A program made the translations under genes and the position numbers. A stretch of 64,000 nucleotides of DNA from Staphylococcus taiwanensis. Its GTDB lineage: Bacteria > Bacillota > Bacilli > Staphylococcales > Staphylococcaceae. Location: the NCBI GenBank assembly GCA_020544305.1, contig CP058667.1, positions 1,612,001-1,676,000 of the forward strand, in the 5' to 3' direction. Below are positions 38,776 through 50,443 of this stretch, piece after piece. The notes beneath the pieces were generated by a model that was not told where the DNA came from, did not search any database, and saw only the letters and a program-made list of their open reading frames with translations. Numbering within the stretch: position 1 is the first letter of the stretch; each line of letters starts with the position of its first letter.

Positions 38776-39985
38776 GTGGATGATCCTCATTGTTAAAATC
38801 TAATTCAGCAACTTCATCTGGAATATCTTCATTTTGTTCTATCATATCTGCGAATAAGCCATAAACGTAACTTTCTGGGTTGAATGGTTGTAAGTCATCA
38901 AGTTTTTCACCTAAGCCTACATATTTAACTGGAATATGAAGCTCATTTCTAATTGCAAGTACAATACCACCTTTGGCAGTACCATCTAATTTAGTTAAGA
39001 CAATACCAGATACATTTGTCACTTCTTTAAATGAACGTGCTTGTGATAATGCATTTTGACCTGTTGTAGCATCTAAGCATAATAATGCTTCATGAGGTGC
39101 GTCTGGTACAGCACGACTAATAACACGTTTCATTTTATCCAATTCTTGCATGAGATTAGATTTATTTTGTAAACGACCTGCTGTATCACAGATTAAAATG
39201 TCAACGCCTTTATTTTTAGCAGCATTAATCGCATCATAAACGACTGCAGCAGGGTCTGAACCTTCACTTTGACGAATCACTTCAACGCCTACTCGGTCAC
39301 CCCAAACTTGTAGTTGGTCAATTGCACCTGCTCTGAATGTATCTCCAGCTGCAAGCATGACTTTTTTGCCTTCCATTTTATATCTATGCGCTAGTTTACC
39401 GATTGTCGTTGTTTTACCAACACCGTTGACACCAACCATTAAAATGACATTCAATCGTCCGTCTTCAAGATTCATTGCTTCTGATTGATCATCTTCTTGA
39501 TGATAGATTTCTACAATCTTTTCAACAATAACTTCACGTAAATCTTCAGTTTCTTTAATATTACGACGTTGTGCTTCTGTACGTAATTCTTCCGTTAATT
39601 GCATAACTGTATTAAAACCAACATCAGCAGTAATAAACATTTCTTCAAGTGCCTCGAAGAAATCTTCATCTACTGTTCTATAGCGTGCAATTAAATTATT
39701 AAGTTGTTCTTGGAAGTTTTGACGTGATTTTTCCAATCCTGCTTTGAATTTGGCGCCCATTTTTTGAGCTTCAATTTCTTCAAAGTCTTCTATCGAAATT
39801 AATCCATCATCATCGAAATCTGCTTCGCTTAATTTACGTGGTTTCTTTTTAGGAGCTGGTTCGCTCGAACTTTCATCTTGAGAAGAATCACTACTTTGAG
39901 TACTTTCATCTTCAGATAATTCCTGTTCAATATCGTCCGTTGATTTAGTCGAAAACTTATCCTTTAATCTTTTAAAGAAACTCAT
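38762..39985 (-). CDS. ftsY: Signal recognition particle receptor FtsY
   Basis: Membrane-associated GTPase that receives Ffh-ribosome complexes. 407 residues: a highly acidic, serine-rich N-terminal region (about 12-70), then the NG domain with [14 protein letters not shown] and [10 protein letters not shown]. The start ATG overlaps the smc stop codon by four bases (ATGA), indicating coupling. The acidic tail length varies between species and is normal here. Confidence 0.96.
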   Translation of the reverse strand: MSFFKRLKDKFSTKSTDDIEQELSEDESTQSSDSSQDESSSEPAPKKKPRKLSEADFDDDGLISIEDFEEIEAQKMGAKFKAGLEKSRQNFQEQLNNLIARYRTVDEDFFEALEEMFITADVGFNTVMQLTEELRTEAQRRNIKETEDLREVIVEKIVEIYHQEDDQSEAMNLEDGRLNVILMVGVNGVGKTTTIGKLAHRYKMEGKKVMLAAGDTFRAGAIDQLQVWGDRVGVEVIRQSEGSDPAAVVYDAINAAKNKGVDILICDTAGRLQNKSNLMQELDKMKRVISRAVPDAPHEALLCLDATTGQNALSQARSFKEVTNVSGIVLTKLDGTAKGGIVLAIRNELHIPVKYVGLGEKLDDLQPFNPESYVYGLFADMIEQNEDIPDEVAELDFNNEDHPHGEK

Positions 39986-42900
39986 GCTTGCTCCTCCTTC
40001 ATTACCTCATCTATTGTATTTAAATTTACACTTACTAATTTAGAAACGCCTGACTCTTGCATTGTGACACCATATAATCGATCTGAATATTCCATTGTAC
40101 CTTTTCGGTGTGTAATAACGATAAATTGCGTCTGAATGGATAATTCTTTTAAAAATTGGGCATAGCGAATGACATTAGCTTCATCGAGTGCCGCTTCTAC
40201 TTCATCTAGTATAACAAATGGCGCAGAACGTACTTTTAAAATCGCAAATAATAATGCAATTGCGCTTAAAGCACGTTCACCACCACTTAAAAGAGATAAG
40301 TGTTGTAGCTTCTTACCTGGTGGTTGAACAATTATATCTACACCTGCCGATAAGTAGTCATCATCTGTTAGTTCTAATTTAGCATGTCCGCCACCAAATA
40401 ACGACTGAAATACTGTAGTAAAATGCGCTTGCACTTGCAAGAATGTATCTTTGAAGCGTCCTTTTACTTCTTGATCCATTTCATTAATAATTTGTTCAAG
40501 CGTCTGTTTGGCTTCTCTTAAATCCGTGCGTTGCTCATTTAAGAATGTATATCTTTCATTAATTTCTTCAAATTGTTCAATTGCATTTATATTAACTGGA
40601 CCCAATTCTTCAATCGACATTTTAGTGAGTTTAACTTTTTTTCTTAAAGCATCAATGGGTGTTTCTGATTGATATTCGTTTCTAGCACGTTCAACTGTTA
40701 ATTGATATTCATCATTTAAATGGTCTATAGCATGATTGATTAGTACATCCAGTTTTGATTGTTGTGCTTTAATATCTTGATAGAAACTTTCAATAGACAG
40801 TAAATCTTGATGACATTCTTGAAGTTGCGCCTCGTGAATTTCAACATCCTCATTTACATCTACACGTTGTTTTTTTAATTCTTTTAATTGATTAGTAATC
40901 GATTCACGTAATTGTTCTTTCTCTTTAATATTATCTTTTAACTTATCAAAAGCTTGTTGACCCATCATGTCATCAGAATTGAAAAGTTCTATTTTTTCTT
41001 CAACATTTTGCAATTGTTGTTGGGTATTTGAAATTTGTTTATCTATTCGTTCTAATGAATCATTTTGAGCATTAATACGTTCCTTGACTACTGCTAAATC
41101 AGAACGTTTTTGGTTTAATTGTTGTTGTATTTGTGTCGTATTTTCTTTGCCTTCCTTAGATAACTTCGTAAATCTTTCGATATCAGCTTCTAATTGTTGT
41201 AATTCTTCTTTGATTGAAGCTAAACGTGCTTGCTTTTCAGATAGAGTAATACGACTATTCTCACTTTGATAACCATCGTTCTTTTCAAACTCGAACTCTT
41301 CATGTTCATCTTTAATGTGTGCTTCTTGCGTTTTTAGACGATCTAATTCAAGTGCTTCATTATGAGATTGTTCTTTTACTTCATTATATTGTTGACTTAA
41401 TTTGAAATATGAATCACTAAACGTTTCTACTTTATTTTTTTGTTCTTGTAATTGTTGTTCAAAGTCTTTTGTTTGTGATTCATAATTTTTTAGCTGTTTG
41501 CGCATCGTTGTCAATTCATCTTTTTGTGAAAGGATACTTTTCGTTTTTCGTGCGCCACCACCAGTCATAGAGCCACCAGGATTCACAATATCGCCTTCTA
41601 ATGTAACGATTCGTGTTTTATATTTAATAGCTCTTGCTAACTCATTAGCATTTTTTAAATGATCAACAATGATTGTGGTACCAAGTAAATTTTCTACAAT
41701 CGATTGATATTGCGCTTTTACTTTAACCGCATCTGATGCAATATTAATAAACCCGCTACTATTTTGTGCTATTTGTTTAACATCATGTGTTAAATGTCTT
41801 GATTGTATAACATTTAATGGTAAGAAAGTGGCACGTCCCAAGCCTTTTTGCTTTAAAAATTGAATCGCTTGACGACCATCTTTTTCAGTATCTACTATGA
41901 TATGTTGTAATGATGCACCTAGCGCGGTTTCAATAGCCTGAGTGAGTTCTGAAGGTACATCAATGATTTCAGCAACAGCTCCATGAATACCTTGCAACGA
42001 TTGATTTTTAGCCTTCAAAACATGTTTAACACCATTAAAGAAATACGTATAATCTTCTTCTTGTGTTTCTAAGCTTTCAATTCTAGCTCTCATTTTATCG
42101 GTATAACGATATGCTTGATATAACTTATCTTCAAATTCTGATTGCACACGTTTTGCCTCTGACAGTTGTTGTTCTGTTTTTTTAATTTCACTTTCAACAT
42201 GAGCCAGTTGTTTCATCGTATCTTTATATTTTTTATCAGTGTTAACTATGTCTGTTTGGATTGCTTTAAGTTGATTAAACGCTTCTACTAAACGCGAATC
42301 TAAACGTGTCTTTTTCGCTTCATTTTCTTTAATTGTATGCTCTAAGAAACGTATATCGTTATTTACATCAGATTGTTCTGACATTAACTCATAATAATTA
42401 TTTTTAATTGATTCTAATTTTTCATCATGTTGTTCATCAGAAACATAAAGTTGTGATTCATAGTGATGAACGTCATTATTAATTTGCTTACGCTTTTCTT
42501 TCAGTGAGGTCAATTGGTTAACGATTGCTTCTTTTTCCTTTTGTGCATTTGTTAATGCTTCAGACAAATTTTCTAATTCCTCTTCAAATCGTGCATTCGT
42601 TTCGGATTGATTACGTTTTCTTTCTTCTAACACATTTAACTGACCCGTATATTTTTCATACGCTTCAGTCGCTTTAATTAAGTCATAATTCAAACGTTCC
42701 ACGTCTGAGTCTATGTGTTGTCGTTTTGATTTTTGCTTTTGCAAGTATTGACCTAATTGGGCTTGTTTCGCTTCTTTTTCAGCTTGCTGACTTTTTAATT
42801 CATTTAATCTATGGTCTAATTCACGATTATCTTCTGAATATTGGTCAATATCATGAACCGTTACAATGACATCACTATGTTTCATTTCTTTAGATAATTG

Positions 42901-43551
42901 TAAATACTCTTTAGCAATAGAGGCTTCAGCTTTAAGTGGTTCCACACGTCCCTCTAAATCATAAAGTATATCTTCTACACGCGATAAATTATCTTCTGTA
43001 CTGTCTAATTTTTGAAGCGATTCTGCCTTACGCTTTTTATATTTTAGTACCCCTGCTGATTCTTCTAATATTTGACGTCTATCAATAGGTTTTGCATTTA
43101 GTATTTCATCTACTCTACCTTGAGAAATAATACTAAATGCTTCTTTTCCTAATCCAGAATCTAAAAACAATTCTGTAATATCTCGTAAACGTGCCTTATC
43201 ATTATTTAAATAATATTCACTTTCACCGCTTCGATATAAACGACGAGTAACTACAATATCATCAGCATCAACTTGTAATTGTCTAGCTTTGTTATCTAAT
43301 TTCAATTGTACTTCGGCATAATTTTGAGCATTACGATGTTCTGCACCTGAGAAAATAATATCTTCCATTTTTGAGCCACGTAATGATTTTGCGGATTGCT
43401 CACCTAATACCCATTTAATGGCATCAGTTATATTACTTTTTCCGCTACCATTTGGTCCGACGATTGCAGTCACACCTTTATCAAATTGGACATTTGTGTG
43501 ATCCGCAAAAGATTTGAAACCTATGGCATCGATTGATTTTAAATACACCAT
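39982..43551 (-). CDS. smc: Chromosome partition protein SMC
   Basis: Condensin ATPase that organises and segregates the chromosome with ScpA/ScpB. 1189 residues: Walker A GPNGSGKS (32-39) in the N-terminal head, a long coiled coil, a central hinge (about 510-680, with GGSMTGGGARK at its end), a second coiled coil, then the signature LSGGERALSAIAL and Walker B FVILDEVEAALD. The ATG at 43551 (MVYLKSIDAIGFKSF) has an AAGGAG site; seven codons upstream in frame are not needed. It lies between rnc and ftsY. Confidence 0.97.
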   Translation of the reverse strand: MVYLKSIDAIGFKSFADHTNVQFDKGVTAIVGPNGSGKSNITDAIKWVLGEQSAKSLRGSKMEDIIFSGAEHRNAQNYAEVQLKLDNKARQLQVDADDIVVTRRLYRSGESEYYLNNDKARLRDITELFLDSGLGKEAFSIISQGRVDEILNAKPIDRRQILEESAGVLKYKKRKAESLQKLDSTEDNLSRVEDILYDLEGRVEPLKAEASIAKEYLQLSKEMKHSDVIVTVHDIDQYSEDNRELDHRLNELKSQQAEKEAKQAQLGQYLQKQKSKRQHIDSDVERLNYDLIKATEAYEKYTGQLNVLEERKRNQSETNARFEEELENLSEALTNAQKEKEAIVNQLTSLKEKRKQINNDVHHYESQLYVSDEQHDEKLESIKNNYYELMSEQSDVNNDIRFLEHTIKENEAKKTRLDSRLVEAFNQLKAIQTDIVNTDKKYKDTMKQLAHVESEIKKTEQQLSEAKRVQSEFEDKLYQAYRYTDKMRARIESLETQEEDYTYFFNGVKHVLKAKNQSLQGIHGAVAEIIDVPSELTQAIETALGASLQHIIVDTEKDGRQAIQFLKQKGLGRATFLPLNVIQSRHLTHDVKQIAQNSSGFINIASDAVKVKAQYQSIVENLLGTTIIVDHLKNANELARAIKYKTRIVTLEGDIVNPGGSMTGGGARKTKSILSQKDELTTMRKQLKNYESQTKDFEQQLQEQKNKVETFSDSYFKLSQQYNEVKEQSHNEALELDRLKTQEAHIKDEHEEFEFEKNDGYQSENSRITLSEKQARLASIKEELQQLEADIERFTKLSKEGKENTTQIQQQLNQKRSDLAVVKERINAQNDSLERIDKQISNTQQQLQNVEEKIELFNSDDMMGQQAFDKLKDNIKEKEQLRESITNQLKELKKQRVDVNEDVEIHEAQLQECHQDLLSIESFYQDIKAQQSKLDVLINHAIDHLNDEYQLTVERARNEYQSETPIDALRKKVKLTKMSIEELGPVNINAIEQFEEINERYTFLNEQRTDLREAKQTLEQIINEMDQEVKGRFKDTFLQVQAHFTTVFQSLFGGGHAKLELTDDDYLSAGVDIIVQPPGKKLQHLSLLSGGERALSAIALLFAILKVRSAPFVILDEVEAALDEANVIRYAQFLKELSIQTQFIVITHRKGTMEYSDRLYGVTMQESGVSKLVSVNLNTIDEVMKEEQA

Positions 43552-43638
43552 ACTATTCTCCTTGTTAACCATTCATACTCATTCTTGTTGAGAAGAGGAC
43601 AATATTTAATACTTTTAACAGATGGATGACATATATCA

Positions 43639-44373
43639 TTAATTATTAGTTTTTTTTAATTTAGTATATGCACTTTCTGCTGCTTTTTGTTCTGATTCTT
43701 TTTTTGTCTTGCCTTGGCCAGTTGCGATAGCTTCTTGTTCTAAAATAACTTCAGAAGTAAATAATCGGTGATGAGCCGGACCTTCTTCTTTAATTAAACG
43801 ATAAGTGACATCACCACGATTTTGGCTATGCACATACTCTTGAAATTGCGTTTTGAAATCCACAACACCAATTAATTCATTATCTTCTACATAAGGGAAA
43901 ATCACTTTCTCAGCAAATTGCCAAACGACATCCAAACCTTGATCTAAATACAAAGCGCCTACAAATGCTTCGAAAGCATCTGACACTAACGACGGACGTG
44001 TTCTGCCACCGGTTTTTTCTTCACCTTTACCTAATAGAATTAATTGGTTTAGCTCAATTTTATTTGCAAATATTACAAGTGAGGGCTCACATACGATAGT
44101 TGCACGCATCTTAGTTAAATTACCTTCTGGTAAATTTGGATGTTTATCAAAAAGGTAGCGTGATACCGTCAATTCTAATACCGCATCTCCTAAAAATTCG
44201 AGACGTTCATTATGAGCTAAACGATCCATATTAAAATCATTAATAAAACTCGAATGTGAGAATGCTTGTTGATATAAATCAGTATTGTTATATGTAAAAC
44301 CAAGTTCATTCATTTTATTCGAAAATTGCTGTTGAAAGTCGTTTACCATCTCTATTTTCTTTGGGTTTGTCAC
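43639..44373 (-). CDS. rnc: Ribonuclease III
   Basis: Cleaves double-stranded RNA in rRNA maturation, mRNA control and antisense decay. 244 residues: endonuclease domain with the signature [13 protein letters not shown] (56-68) and a C-terminal double-stranded RNA-binding domain ending [18 protein letters not shown]. The start is GTG with a GGAGG site. It is followed by smc, as in other staphylococci, and preceded by the acpP terminator. Confidence 0.96.
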   Translation of the reverse strand: MTNPKKIEMVNDFQQQFSNKMNELGFTYNNTDLYQQAFSHSSFINDFNMDRLAHNERLEFLGDAVLELTVSRYLFDKHPNLPEGNLTKMRATIVCEPSLVIFANKIELNQLILLGKGEEKTGGRTRPSLVSDAFEAFVGALYLDQGLDVVWQFAEKVIFPYVEDNELIGVVDFKTQFQEYVHSQNRGDVTYRLIKEEGPAHHRLFTSEVILEQEAIATGQGKTKKESEQKAAESAYTKLKKTNN

Positions 44374-44412
44374 TTTAGAACCTCCAATATGTTTATTCTC
44401 GATTGATTCTTA

Positions 44413-44449
44413 TGAAAAAAATCTGAGCCATCTTGTAGACGACTCAGAT
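44413..44449 (-). terminator. Terminator after acpP
   Basis: A 13-bp stem (44421-44433 with 44437-44449, loop of 3) that is complete on the minus strand through two G-U pairs, followed by seven T. Ends the fapR-to-acpP transcript. Confidence 0.88.
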
Positions 44450-44458
44450 GTAAGTTTT

Positions 44459-44692
44459 TTATTTTTCAAGACTATTGATATACTTAACAGCATCACCAAC
44501 AGTGTTGATTTTTTCTGCTTCTTCATCAGGAATTTCAGTACCAAATTCATCTTCTAATTCCATTACTAATTCAGCGATATCAAGTGAGTCAGCGCCTAAA
44601 TCATCTTTGAAAGATGCATCTTCAGTTACTTTATCAGCGTCTACACCTAAACGGTCAACGATGATATCTTTTACTTTATCGAAGTTTTCCAC
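44459..44692 (-). CDS. acpP: Acyl carrier protein
   Basis: Carries the growing fatty acid on a phosphopantetheine attached to Ser36 of the DSL motif ([10 protein letters not shown]). 77 residues, very acidic. The start is GTG behind a near-perfect AGGAGGTGA ribosome binding site, consistent with very high expression. Last gene of the FapR-controlled plsX-fabD-fabG-acpP group, after a 179-base gap from fabG that may contain its own promoter. Confidence 0.98.
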   Translation of the reverse strand: MENFDKVKDIIVDRLGVDADKVTEDASFKDDLGADSLDIAELVMELEDEFGTEIPDEEAEKINTVGDAVKYINSLEK

Positions 44693-44871
44693 GTCGATTC
44701 ACCTCCTTTAAAAGTGTCTATCCATAGACTACTATATTTTCCCATTTTAAAGGGTAAAAAACAAGTGTTTATTAAGCATACTTTATAATAATTATTAGTA
44801 TAAAAATACTTCCTTATCATGTGGTTTAGATAATATTAGTTCATAATTAAATTAAGTTATGAACAATAAAA

Positions 44872-45615
44872 TTACATGTACATACCACCGTTAACATGAA
44901 TTGTTTGTCCAGTGATATATTTCGCACGTTCAGAAGCTAAGAAAGCAACTGTATAGGCAATATCTTTATCTTCACCAAATCGTGATAATGGAATTTGTTC
45001 TAACATTTGTGCTTTTAAATCATCATTTAAAGCATCTGTCATATCAGACACAATAAAACCAGGTGCTACAGCATTTACTGTAATGCCACGTGACGCTAAT
45101 TCACGTGCGCTTGATTTAGTTAAGCCTTCAATACCTGCTTTTGTTGCTACATAATTTGCTTGTCCAGGATTACCCATAGCACCAACAATACTAGATAGGT
45201 TAATAATCGAACCACTACGTTGACGTAACATTTGAGGTGTTACTTTTTGAATGCAGTTAAATGTTCCTTTTAAGTTTGTATTAATAACATCGTCCCACTC
45301 TTGTTCTTTCATTCGCATTAATAAATTATCACGTGTTATGCCAGCATTATTAACAAGTACATCTATAGAACCGAATTGATTAACTACTTTTTTAATCATT
45401 GCTTTTACTTCATCGCCTTCAGCTACATTGGCTTGAATAGCAAAGCTTTCTACACCTTTGTCTTTAATTTCAGCTACAACCGCTTCCGCCTTCTCTTTAT
45501 TTCCTGCGTAGTTTACCGCTACATTAAAACCATCTTCAGCTAATTGTAATGCGATACTGCGACCAATACCTCTTGAGGCACCAGTAACTAATGCGTTCTT
45601 ATTAGACATTTTCAT
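44872..45615 (-). CDS. fabG: 3-oxoacyl-ACP reductase FabG
   Basis: NADPH-dependent short-chain dehydrogenase that performs the first reduction in fatty acid elongation. 247 residues: TGASRGIG cofactor motif (11-18), NNAG, and the catalytic Ser142, Tyr155 and Lys159 (YVATK). The C-terminus GGMYM is typical. The start at 45615 is chosen from similarity to the staphylococcal N-terminus (MKM) and overlaps the end of fabD by 14 bases; an ATG two codons later is possible. Confidence 0.96.
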   Translation of the reverse strand: MKMSNKNALVTGASRGIGRSIALQLAEDGFNVAVNYAGNKEKAEAVVAEIKDKGVESFAIQANVAEGDEVKAMIKKVVNQFGSIDVLVNNAGITRDNLLMRMKEQEWDDVINTNLKGTFNCIQKVTPQMLRQRSGSIINLSSIVGAMGNPGQANYVATKAGIEGLTKSSARELASRGITVNAVAPGFIVSDMTDALNDDLKAQMLEQIPLSRFGEDKDIAYTVAFLASERAKYITGQTIHVNGGMYM

Positions 45616-46528
45616 TCCAACCTTTCACATCTTCGAGAGTTTGAATTGATGTAAGTTTTACATCACGATTAATTTTCTTAATTAGACCAGATAGCACTTT
45701 GCCTGGACCTATTTCGATAAAGTGATCTACACCTTGATCAATCAACCATTCTGTTGACTGAATAAATTGAACTGGTGAGTACAATTGTTTAACCATATTT
45801 TGTTTGATGATGTCAGCATCTGTTTCTCCTTGTGCATGTACATTTTGTACAATTGGGAACTGTGCATCATGCCATTCAAATTGATCGATATAGGATTCAA
45901 AATCCTTTTCGATAACTTGCATCATAGATGAATGGAATGGACCTGATACCGCTAAAGGTAACACACGTTTAGCACCTAAAGATTTACCTTCCTCTACTAA
46001 TTTGTCAATTAATGACTTATGTCCAGATACTACAATTTGTCCAGGACAGTTAATATTCGCAGGTTCAATTAATTCTTCTGATGTTGATAAATCTTTACAA
46101 ATTTTATCCACTTCTTCGTAGCTTAAACCTAATACAGCTGCCATACTACCAACACCATTAGGAAAAGCTTGAGCCATTAATTGACCACGTTTACGCACAA
46201 TCTTCACTGCGTCTTCAAACTTTAATACACCAGCAGCTACTAAACTTGAATATTCACCTAGGCTATGCCCCATTGTAAAATCAGCATTTACACCTTCTAA
46301 TGCATTCAATAAGGCAATACTATGTGTTAATAATGCAGGTTGTGTATTTTCAGTTTCTCCTAATTTACTCTCACTGTCAGTAAACATTGTTTCTAATAAA
46401 TCGAAATCAACTGCGTGTTGTGCATTGTTTAAAATATCCGTAGCATTAGACTCTTCATTGTATAAATCTTTAGCCATTCCTACTTTTTGGGCACCTTGCC
46501 CTGGAAAAACAATTGCAATCTTACTCAT
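45602..46528 (-). CDS. fabD: Malonyl-CoA:ACP transacylase
   Basis: Transfers malonate from CoA to ACP to supply fatty acid elongation. 308 residues: N-terminal [11 protein letters not shown], nucleophile Ser89 in GHSLGE, His199 in GPFHSS. The ATG at 46528 gives the expected 308 residues and overlaps plsX by 8 bases; a GTG three codons upstream falls on the ribosome binding site itself. Overlap on both sides shows tight coupling in this operon. Confidence 0.96.
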   Translation of the reverse strand: MSKIAIVFPGQGAQKVGMAKDLYNEESNATDILNNAQHAVDFDLLETMFTDSESKLGETENTQPALLTHSIALLNALEGVNADFTMGHSLGEYSSLVAAGVLKFEDAVKIVRKRGQLMAQAFPNGVGSMAAVLGLSYEEVDKICKDLSTSEELIEPANINCPGQIVVSGHKSLIDKLVEEGKSLGAKRVLPLAVSGPFHSSMMQVIEKDFESYIDQFEWHDAQFPIVQNVHAQGETDADIIKQNMVKQLYSPVQFIQSTEWLIDQGVDHFIEIGPGKVLSGLIKKINRDVKLTSIQTLEDVKGWNENV

Positions 46529-47507
46529 TATCGTCACCCACCGTTTCTCTCATTATATCGACAATTTTAGCATCGCCTGCAATTTTAGCTTGTCGAATCG
46601 CAGAATAAAATGCACGTGCATTAGAGCCACCATGCGCTTTTACAACTGTTCCATCTAAGCCTAGTAAGACTGAACCACCATATTCTGCATAATCTAATTT
46701 TTTAGAAAAAGTATTTAAATCTTTCTTTAATACTGCAGCAGCTAATTTATTTTTCAAGCTAGCAAACAGCGTTTCTTTTAACATTTTTCCTATAGATTTT
46801 GCCGTACCTTCAATATTTTTTAGTACCATATTACCGGTATAACCATCAGTTACGACAACATCGGTATTGCCCTCCATCAATGTCTTAGCTTCTATATTAC
46901 CGTCAAAATTGAAACTACCATCTTCTTTAAGTAATTGATACGATTTTTTTGTCAAAGTATTACCTTTGGCTGGTTCCGTACCAATATTTAATAATGAAAC
47001 TTTCGGATTACTTATGCCTCTAATTTTTTGTGCATAAATATTACCTAGTTGAGCATATTGAAGTAAATGTTCTGGTTTAGCATCTGCATTGGCACCTACA
47101 TCTAAAAAGACAAATCCTTTGCCATTTATAGTAGGTAATGTGACGACTAGTGCTGGTCGAGCGACACCTTTAATACGCCCAACAATAAATAATCCCGCAG
47201 ACATTAATGCGCCAGTATTACCTGCAGAAATACAACCGTCAGCTTCACCGTTTTTCACTGCTTCAGCCATGCGTACCATTGAACTATCTTTTTTACGTTT
47301 AATGGCTCTTACTGGTTCATCTTCCATTTCAATCTTTTCAGTGCAATGTCTAAATTCTATACGCTCATGATTTAAAGTATATTGCGCTTTATCTCCGAAT
47401 AAAATAATCTCTAAATCTTTAAAATCATTAACCGCTTTTTCAACCGCTTCTAAAACAATGCCAGGTGCATCATCGCCACCCATCATATCTATAGCAATTT
47501 TAACCAT
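46521..47507 (-). CDS. plsX: Phosphate acyltransferase PlsX
   Basis: Converts acyl-ACP to acyl-phosphate, the donor for PlsY in phosphatidic acid synthesis, and also handles exogenous acyl-phosphate made by FakAB. 328 residues: [13 protein letters not shown] at the N-terminus, [29 protein letters not shown] and [16 protein letters not shown] with a GAGGATG site. It overlaps fapR (8 bases) and fabD (8 bases). Confidence 0.97.
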   Translation of the reverse strand: MVKIAIDMMGGDDAPGIVLEAVEKAVNDFKDLEIILFGDKAQYTLNHERIEFRHCTEKIEMEDEPVRAIKRKKDSSMVRMAEAVKNGEADGCISAGNTGALMSAGLFIVGRIKGVARPALVVTLPTINGKGFVFLDVGANADAKPEHLLQYAQLGNIYAQKIRGISNPKVSLLNIGTEPAKGNTLTKKSYQLLKEDGSFNFDGNIEAKTLMEGNTDVVVTDGYTGNMVLKNIEGTAKSIGKMLKETLFASLKNKLAAAVLKKDLNTFSKKLDYAEYGGSVLLGLDGTVVKAHGGSNARAFYSAIRQAKIAGDAKIVDIMRETVGDDNE

Positions 47508-48069
47508 TTTTTACATCCTCACTTATATAAAACATTTTAAATGTTCCTTTGAACACGATAGTATCTTTAACAAATGACTTTACTTCTATTAAATAGTGTT
47601 GTGATGTTTTTTCTACAACATGTGCTTCTGCTCTAACAGTATCATGTAACTTCACTTTTTTTATAAATTTAATGTTACTCTCCTGTGTTAGTACAGTAGG
47701 ATTATCGATTACAGCTACGCAAAGTGAATTCGCTTGTGCAAATAATATGTGACCTCGAGCAATTTGTGATTTCATAAAAACTGAATCCTCTGCTATTTCA
47801 ATCATAGACTGCGCAGAGACATCGGGTTCTACTTGAATTAAATCTCCGACTACTTCATTCGCTTCTAGAGCTCGAATTTGGTCATAATTCTGTTCAGCTA
47901 CTAATTTAACACGCTTACGTAATTCAGGAATATTAAGATTAGTCCGATCCAAACGTATCGTCTGTATACTTACTTCAAATTGCTCACACAATTCACTATC
48001 TGTAATAAAGGGGTTTAATTCAATCGCCTTCTGTATTGCTTGACGACGCTCAACTTTTTTTAATTTCAT
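47500..48069 (-). CDS. fapR: Fatty acid biosynthesis repressor FapR
   Basis: DeoR-like helix-turn-helix repressor of lipid genes in Gram-positives; malonyl-CoA releases it from DNA. 189 residues: N-terminal helix-turn-helix ([21 protein letters not shown], about 19-39) and a C-terminal hot-dog domain that binds malonyl-CoA ([17 protein letters not shown]). A FapR operator-like site lies upstream of its own gene, consistent with autoregulation of the whole operon. Confidence 0.96.
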   Translation of the reverse strand: MKLKKVERRQAIQKAIELNPFITDSELCEQFEVSIQTIRLDRTNLNIPELRKRVKLVAEQNYDQIRALEANEVVGDLIQVEPDVSAQSMIEIAEDSVFMKSQIARGHILFAQANSLCVAVIDNPTVLTQESNIKFIKKVKLHDTVRAEAHVVEKTSQHYLIEVKSFVKDTIVFKGTFKMFYISEDVKNG

Positions 48070-48096
48070 GTGTTGTTCTCCCTCTTAAACGTGAAT

Positions 48097-48113
48097 TTAG
48101 TACCAAGTCTTAA
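48097..48113. promoter_or_regulatory. FapR operator-like site
   Basis: TTAGTACCAAGTCTTAA is a 17-base inverted repeat in which one half (TTAGTACC) is the known FapR half-site and the other half is degenerate. It lies 27 bases upstream of fapR, just downstream of the predicted promoter. Confidence 0.65.
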
Positions 48114-48126
48114 ACATTCCTCACAT

Positions 48127-48156
48127 ATCATAACACTTTCTATTTAAGAAGCTCAA
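48127..48156 (-). promoter_or_regulatory. fapR operon promoter
   Basis: Minus-strand TTGAGC (48151-48156) and extended -10 TGTTATGAT (TATGAT at 48127-48132) with an 18-base spacer. The predicted start of transcription is just before the FapR operator. Confidence 0.55.
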
Positions 48157-48208
48157 CAAATATTATATTTCATTGATTTTATTTTTTGAAAAGGCGGAAC
48201 CTTACTAC

Positions 48209-50260
48209 TTAGTCAAAGCTCATATGTAGTAAATTCTGATCGATAAACTCACGTAAATGAACATAAGTATCTGTAAAGAACTCACCTGATTGAATTAATT
48301 CAGCTGCTTCATCTCTAGCCACTTCAAGCATGCGATAATCTTCAACAATATTAGCAACCATAAAGTCCGGTAATCCACTTTGTTTCACACCAAAGAAATC
48401 TCCAGGACCACGCATTTCTAAATCACGTTCACTTAATTCAAAACCATCTGTCGTTTGAGTCATAATTGTCATACGTTCAATGCCTGTTTCTGTCTTAGGT
48501 GATGCAATTAATACACAATAACTTTGATGTTCACTTCGGCCGACACGACCTCGTAATTGATGCAATGTTGATAATCCAAAGCGATCTGCATCATAAATCA
48601 TCATAAATGTCGCATTAGGTACATTGACCCCTACCTCAACAACTGTGGTTGAAACGAGAATATCAATTTCATGTTGACTAAAACGTGTCATGACATCGTC
48701 TTTTTCTTCAGCAGGCATTTTGCCATGTAGCAATCCAACTCGTCCTGTACCATAATATTCCTGGAGTGATTCATATAAAGCTACGACATTTTGTACATCT
48801 TCTAGATGCTCAGAACTTTCAATAAGTGGGCAAATCACATAGGCTTGACGACCTTTTTTCAACTCAGCTGTCATTTGTGCAAGCACTTGGTCATATTGCT
48901 CATGTTTAGCCCAATTTGTAATAATCGGTTTACGCCCTTTAGGAAGCTGTTTAATTGAAGAAACATCCATCTCTCCAAATACTGAAATAGCTAATGTTCT
49001 AGGGATGGGTGTGGCTGTCATAAATAGAACATTCGTCATCGCACCTTTTTCCCTTAAAAGTTGACGTTGATTCACACCGAATCGATGTTGTTCATCCGTA
49101 ATAACTAGCCCCACATTTTGAAATGTGACATCATCTTGTATCAATGCATGCGTACCAATTAAGCAATCTATTGTGCCATTCTCAAGTTGTTCTAATAAGA
49201 CACGTCGTTTCTTACCTTTTACTGAACCGGTAAGAAGTGCCACATTCATATGATCTCCAAACAATTCCGTCAAACTATTAGCATGTTGTTCGGCTAAAAT
49301 TTCTGTCGGGACCATAAGTGCAGATTGATATCCTGCTGTTTTAAGTGCATACATACAAATTGCTGCAACTACCGTTTTCCCTGAACCTACATCTCCCTGT
49401 AATAATCGATGCATTCTTATCGGCGCTTTCAAATCACGAAAGATTTCATTTACACTCGTTTTTTGAGCATCGGTTAATTCAAAGGGTAATGTTGCGATAA
49501 AATCTTTAACTTTATGAATATCATAATCAATCTCGATGGCTTCATCAGATGTCTTTTCCAAACGATTTAGCCATTGCATACGCAGTTCGAACATAAATAG
49601 TTCAGTAAAAGCATATGTACGACGCGCTCTCAATAAATCTTCACGATGTTTAGGTTGATGCAAGGTCATAATAGTATGTTCTAATGTTTCTAATTTATAT
49701 TTTTGGCGTAACTCATCAGTTAACCATTCATGAATAGTCACGTCTTGAAGTGTTTGATGAATCATATCACGCATTTGTTTTTGTTTAATGCCTTCTTTGA
49801 TACGATAAACAGGCTCTAACTTCTCTTCAGAAGGATCTTGATTTTGGTTGTCGAAGAACATCCGATTACCATTTATTTCTTGTTTAGCTCGATTCCACTT
49901 GCCTTTAACTGTTACAGTGCCATGTAATTCAATTTTCTTTTTTAAATAAGGTTGATTGAAAAAGACACATTTAACAGCAATATTATCTACCATCAAATGA
50001 ACTGTTAATTTTGATTTGTTTCTCCCGAAAAAAGCTACTGTAGGTACTGAATAAACTTGACCTACTACTGTAACAGTAGATTGATCATCAGCAGCATTTA
50101 AATCAACGACCGTATTATCTTCATAACGCGTTGGTAAATATAAAATTAAGTCCTCTACGGAATTGATATTCAGTTCTTCTAATAATGCAATACGTTTTGG
50201 CCCCAGTCCTTTGATACTTTGAAGCGGATATGGACTTTCAATTAAATTGACCTTAGACAT
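48209..50260 (-). CDS. recG: ATP-dependent DNA helicase RecG
   Basis: Remodels stalled replication forks and branch-migrates Holliday junctions. 683 residues: N-terminal wedge domain with an OB fold (about 60-160), helicase motif I GDVGSGKT, motif II DEQH, motif [11 protein letters not shown], and motif [11 protein letters not shown], with the TRG-type C-terminus. ATG with a GAGGAA site. It lies between the nuclease gene and fapR. Confidence 0.97.
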   Translation of the reverse strand: MSKVNLIESPYPLQSIKGLGPKRIALLEELNINSVEDLILYLPTRYEDNTVVDLNAADDQSTVTVVGQVYSVPTVAFFGRNKSKLTVHLMVDNIAVKCVFFNQPYLKKKIELHGTVTVKGKWNRAKQEINGNRMFFDNQNQDPSEEKLEPVYRIKEGIKQKQMRDMIHQTLQDVTIHEWLTDELRQKYKLETLEHTIMTLHQPKHREDLLRARRTYAFTELFMFELRMQWLNRLEKTSDEAIEIDYDIHKVKDFIATLPFELTDAQKTSVNEIFRDLKAPIRMHRLLQGDVGSGKTVVAAICMYALKTAGYQSALMVPTEILAEQHANSLTELFGDHMNVALLTGSVKGKKRRVLLEQLENGTIDCLIGTHALIQDDVTFQNVGLVITDEQHRFGVNQRQLLREKGAMTNVLFMTATPIPRTLAISVFGEMDVSSIKQLPKGRKPIITNWAKHEQYDQVLAQMTAELKKGRQAYVICPLIESSEHLEDVQNVVALYESLQEYYGTGRVGLLHGKMPAEEKDDVMTRFSQHEIDILVSTTVVEVGVNVPNATFMMIYDADRFGLSTLHQLRGRVGRSEHQSYCVLIASPKTETGIERMTIMTQTTDGFELSERDLEMRGPGDFFGVKQSGLPDFMVANIVEDYRMLEVARDEAAELIQSGEFFTDTYVHLREFIDQNLLHMSFD

Positions 50261-50392
50261 AGCTTCCTCACCTAATATTTATAATCTTATTATTCATTTT
50301 ATCATGATTAGGCTAATTTATTGATTCTGAAACCTTTTATAATCTTTCAGTTGTGTGTCTATATTTTTCTAGTGCATTGACATAACATGTTC

Positions 50393-50424
50393 AAAGCCTG
50401 CGACAATGACATATCGCAGGCTTT
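50393..50424. terminator. Possible terminator after the nuclease gene
   Basis: A perfect 11-bp stem AAAGCCTGCGA/TCGCAGGCTTT (loop of 10). Only three T follow on either strand, so it is a weak or processing hairpin. It is placed 20 bases after the nuclease stop codon. Confidence 0.55.
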
Positions 50425-50443
50425 AAGTATGACAATTATTGAA

